Below are positions 8,401 to 8,866 of a stretch of DNA of 8,866 bases, piece after piece (position 1 is the first letter of the stretch; each line of letters starts with the position of its first letter). Source of the stretch: Promethearchaeota archaeon (lineage in GTDB: Archaea > Asgardarchaeota > Lokiarchaeia > Sigynarchaeales > SOKP01). The notes under the pieces are model-generated. The model had not been told where the DNA came from and searched no databases. It saw nothing but the letters and a program-made list of their open reading frames with translations. The position numbers were made by a program, and so were the translations under genes. The DNA is taken from the NCBI GenBank assembly GCA_004524515.1, contig SDNV01000110.1, forward strand, positions 1 through 8,866. The letters are read 5' to 3'.

Positions 8401-8866
8401 ACTTGTTTGTTTGTTCCACTCATGATACCATCTTATTTTTTATGTCTAAAGGACGAGCCTATTCAATGAAAGCATTTGAAATTCCATTACAGAAAAGATC
8501 TGCAAAAGGAAAACCCATTATTAATCTGTTGGCTCTACAAGAAGACGAAAAAATAGCAGATATGATTCCTATTAATAACTTTAACACGAGTGAAATGTTG
8601 ATAATGACGACAAAAAATGGAATTATTAAAAAATGTAGCTTGAGATTATTTTCCAAAATTAAGAAAAACGGATTACGAGCTCAAAAAATAAGACCTGATG
8701 ATGAATTAGTTAGTGTTAAAAAGATTTCAAATGAACTTCAAGATATTTTTATTGCTACCAAATTGGGATATGCTATTCGATTTGATGAGTCAGAATTAAG
8801 AGAATTAGGAAGAAACACCATGGGAGTTAAAGGAGCGGAACTACGGGAAGGAGATGAAGTAATCGA
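5430..8866 (+). CDS. gyrA: DNA gyrase subunit A, intein-containing, C-terminus cut by window edge
   Basis: One open frame of 1145 codons runs to the window end with no stop. Removing the intein (residues 71-514) leaves 701 residues of GyrA, the DNA cleavage and religation subunit that pairs with GyrB. The first extein has DYAMSVVIGRAIPDVRDGLK and PVHRR (residues 41-45). The second resumes at CLGNYHPHGDSSVY (515-528). The catalytic Tyr is Tyr564 in AYRYTEARL, or Tyr120 after splicing, close to E. coli Tyr122. A tower and coiled-coil region follow (coil about 871-925). The C-terminal beta-pinwheel starts near residue 948, and its GyrA-box QKRGGRG (971-977) is diagnostic of gyrase over topoisomerase IV. 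Only about half of the pinwheel blades are present before the edge. At the quinolone-contact position equivalent to E. coli Asp87 the residue is Asn529. The start is fixed by the AGAGGT site. Without splicing, the insertion would split the DNA-binding winged-helix domain. Confidence 0.95.
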   Translation, partial: MTVEKIQDILLKDEMKSSYIDYAMSVVIGRAIPDVRDGLKPVHRRIIYAMADNNWYYTSSHVKCAKIVGECFIEGTLINTINGFKTIETVSVGDKVHTHNGIKEVTQMYEMPENKLYQIELENGLQNICTKGQKFKIFTSELKFVWKTPEELKIGDYIVCRSKHSSLNKLIQIGDLYFDEELAYFIGIFLADGWIDRDNKRGYHRIAISSESLKVMEKIQAILINKFNQQENILQRKSGIYYIRINNHELNKKLITLFNLEDKYSHNIIIPSYVYNSPKNIILAFFSGFLEGDGHIHRNRSILNINTISEKFIREIQVILFSIGINSSLYLNKVKSHYLKGKLIKANYDVFSLEVAGIDFFNIRDKIKIFNPKKLKNLIKQRRYTASKYEEIPYIGKYIFEEFSEKHLGGGWYLDKYGKKVRLGIKYPDGTKLRYSKNLKDNIRIYKSTLEILNIKEKMEVIGSAYLDIINNIIKHNLSFIKIKELRKINPKRTYDIQVKDDHQFIANGMIVHNCLGNYHPHGDSSVYNALVRMAQDFSLRYPLIDPQGNFGSIDGDPPAAYRYTEARLSQIANELIEDLDKDTVEFQPNFDDSTSEPRYLPSKLPNMLLNGTKGIAVGMATSMPPHNLIEICTGIIATIDNPDVSIEELIEIIKGPDFPTGGIITSQSGIYNAYSTGQGTITIQGRTEVEIKGNSTNLVITEIPYLVNKTDLIESIAKLIKDGVLKDIKDLRDESDRKGMRIVLELKKNAQPVILKNILFTRTRLLTSFPTTNLVLINNGKQPKILNLKELIEEYINHRLDVVYKRTQFTLLKSQDRLHKVEGLIIALNNIDDVVKIIKNAKDTDEAKIKLMDTYEISEIQVKAILNMPLSRLTSLEQQKLKDEQKELNEQIKEYERILKSKQERLEIIKTELTELSKKYGDKRRTEISEEPRKIENIEEKDLIKKEPTIVILTENHYIKRMSLEEYRTQKRGGRGKKGITVGEEDFIADLFVCSTHDTILFFMSKGRAYSMKAFEIPLQKRSAKGKPIINLLALQEDEKIADMIPINNFNTSEMLIMTTKNGIIKKCSLRLFSKIKKNGLRAQKIRPDDELVSVKKISNELQDIFIATKLGYAIRFDESELRELGRNTMGVKGAELREGDEVI
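5640..6971 (+). mobile_element. GyrA intein with LAGLIDADG homing endonuclease (444 residues)
   Basis: This in-frame element interrupts GyrA between VGE and CLG and should excise itself as protein. Block A is CFIEGTLI with nucleophile Cys1, followed by FKTIETVSVGDKV (residues 14-26). Block B should read TxxH but shows TKGQ (Thr60, Gln63). Next comes WKTPEELKIGDYIVC (76-90). The endonuclease motifs follow. Block F is TYDIQVKDDHQFIANG (Asp426, His433). Block G is MIVHN, ending His443-Asn444, before extein Cys +1. These are the signs of a class 1 intein using Cys1 thioester formation, transesterification to Cys +1 and Asn444 cyclisation. The length of 444 is normal for an endonuclease-bearing intein. 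Two 60-base rows counted inside it (6121-6240) are 17-20% GC, against 33-43% in three of four extein rows counted (the fourth was 22%), hinting at separate ancestry. Splicing despite the missing block B His is unproven. Confidence 0.93.
5973..6590 (+). other. LAGLIDADG homing endonuclease domain within the intein
   Basis: Two LAGLIDADG motifs are visible: LAYFIGIFLADGWI (intein residues 112-125, catalytic Asp122, codon at 6003) and LAFFSGFLEGDGHI (about 213-226, catalytic Asp223, codon at 6306). Each is followed by an alpha/beta region with basic residues, such as HRNRS. Block D-like IPSYVY lies between them. Both Asp are kept, so the endonuclease may still cut intein-free gyrA at the insertion site. 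The domain end near intein residue 315 is an estimate. About 85 more residues, 316-400, precede the C-terminal splicing segment. Confidence 0.85.

Noticed and set aside
8459..8656. Open frame of 65 codons on the minus strand inside gyrA
   Set aside because: It is antisense to the conserved GyrA beta-pinwheel domain; the hydrophobic product reflects reverse-complemented codons.
5430..8866. ParC/ParE (topoisomerase IV) instead of gyrase
   Set aside because: The GyrA-box QKRGGRG is present, and the protein is paired with a typical GyrB.

Overview
The window is AT-rich (about 30% GC by eye) and looks archaeal. The evidence is a coenzyme F420-0:glutamate ligase (CofE), an archaeal-style dihydropteroate synthase, the N-terminus of an amidotransferase GatA, AT-rich TATA-like promoters close to start codons, and a mix of apparently leaderless and Shine-Dalgarno-led genes. 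Composition and gene content would fit an Asgard archaeon (Lokiarchaeia-like) or another low-GC, gyrase-bearing archaeon. This placement is an inference: no rRNA or other marker gene is present.

Layout. Positions 1-363 (minus) hold the first 121 codons of gatA, cut by the window edge. A 193-base AT-rich spacer follows. A six-helix membrane protein of the DUF998 type lies at 557-1252 (minus), and cofE at 1351-2142 (minus). The 98-base gap between those two contains an 8-bp perfect inverted repeat followed by a T7 run on the minus strand, a candidate terminator for cofE. A divergent promoter region of about 50 bases separates cofE from folP-like dihydropteroate synthase (2192-3061, plus). A 280-base non-coding stretch with a strong TATA-like element leads into gyrB (3342-5387, plus). 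After 42 bases comes gyrA (5430 to the window end, plus, incomplete).

The main finding is in gyrA. Its frame runs unbroken from 5430 to 8866, but the GyrA protein is split by a 444-residue intein (5640-6971). The intein has a LAGLIDADG homing endonuclease domain with both catalytic Asp positions intact. It sits between VGE and CLG, just before the HPHGD motif, and not at the catalytic-Tyr site (RY/TEAR) familiar from mycobacterial GyrA inteins. It has Cys1, block F Asp/His, the HN ending and a Cys +1. However, the normally near-invariant block B His of the TxxH motif appears to be Gln (TKGQ), so its splicing chemistry deserves attention.

How the genes relate. GyrB and GyrA form the A2B2 gyrase that introduces negative supercoils. 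GyrB has the full ATPase and TOPRIM set, and GyrA carries a GyrA-box, which marks gyrase and not topoisomerase IV. CofE and dihydropteroate synthase are divergent neighbours that both make coenzymes of one-carbon and hydride metabolism (F420 and a pterin), and they may share a promoter region. GatA belongs to tRNA-dependent amidation (Asn-tRNA and/or Gln-tRNA). The role of the DUF998 protein is unknown. No RNA gene, CRISPR array or insertion sequence was seen, and no gene-free stretch exceeds 300 bases.
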